A stretch of DNA of 5,774 nucleotides from SXXK01 sp046074645 (GTDB taxonomy: Bacteria > Planctomycetota > Planctomycetia > Planctomycetales > Planctomycetaceae), in the NCBI GenBank assembly GCA_046074645.1, contig JBJTOP010000185.1, positions 1-5,774 of the forward strand. Reading direction: 5' to 3'. Shown here piece by piece: positions 5,743 to 5,774 of this stretch; within the stretch, counting starts at the first letter, position 1, and the number at the start of each line of letters is the position of its first letter. A program made the position numbers and the translations under genes. The notes beneath the pieces are model-generated. The model had not been told where the DNA came from. It ran no database searches and saw nothing but the letters and a program-made list of their open reading frames with translations.

Positions 5743-5772
5743 GCACAGAATGTGCGTGTGAAAACACCCACA
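5743..5772. repeat. Overlapping alternative hairpins at the right edge
   Basis: GCACA-GAA-TGTGC (5743-5755) can form one hairpin. TGTGCGTGT (5751-5759) can instead pair with ACACCCACA (5764-5772) around GAAA, with one mismatch. Both use 5751-5755, so they exclude each other. The window ends here and the context is unknown. Confidence 0.35.
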
Positions 5773-5774
5773 CA

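Larger units (their letters stand above)
5417..5774. other. Gene-free, repeat-filled region after hppA
   Basis: This stretch has no credible gene; the open frames on both strands run through repeats and read as low-complexity Arg/Pro/Gly peptides. It holds two stem-loops, an inverted copy of the upstream repeat core, a C-rich repeat and hairpin-prone DNA at the right edge. No hairpin followed by a T-run is seen after the hppA stop, so its transcription end is undefined. Confidence 0.65.

Noticed and set aside
5358..5773. Open frames on both strands after hppA
   Set aside because: They read through known-style repeats, with Arg/Pro/Gly low-complexity peptides and no supporting signals.

Overview
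The window looks like chromosomal DNA from a planctomycete (Planctomycetota). Support comes from the moderately high G+C, an exported Ala/Gly-rich protein of a style common in that phylum, and intergenic DNA full of short dispersed repeats. One of these, when read as protein, gives the 'GEAPAEP / GSAGASP' shadow peptides that I recall from Pirellula/Rhodopirellula-type genomes. The assignment is from memory and composition, with no marker gene or search behind it.

Layout. (1) Positions 1-621, minus strand: the N-terminal 207 residues of a transketolase N-terminal-subunit protein, cut by the left window edge. (2) 622-981: gene-free. (3) 982-2133, minus strand: an exported protein of 383 aa of unknown function with a Gly-rich linker and a probable beta-rich C-terminal half. 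(4) 2134-3181: about 1 kb without a credible gene, holding an octamer repeat, a 37-bp direct repeat pair, a GGCTC/GAGCC hairpin and two full plus one partial copies of a ~110-bp tandem repeat. (5) 3182-5416, plus strand: hppA, a complete K+-dependent membrane-bound pyrophosphatase (744 aa). (6) 5417-5774: gene-free, with two regularly spaced 20-nt stem-loops, an inverted copy of the core of the upstream 110-bp repeat, a C-rich interspersed repeat and a terminal hairpin-prone segment.

The genes do not form an evident pathway. Transketolase-N and the exported protein share a strand but are 360 bp apart. hppA is transcribed away from them, behind the repeat-rich gap, and appears monocistronic within the window. 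The pump would couple hydrolysis of pyrophosphate from biosynthesis to export of Na+ and/or H+.

I found no sign of a new multi-gene system. The least explained element is the repeat family bracketing hppA: three copies share a hairpin, and one copy carries a compensatory base-pair change, which suggests the fold (as RNA or single-stranded DNA) may be maintained.
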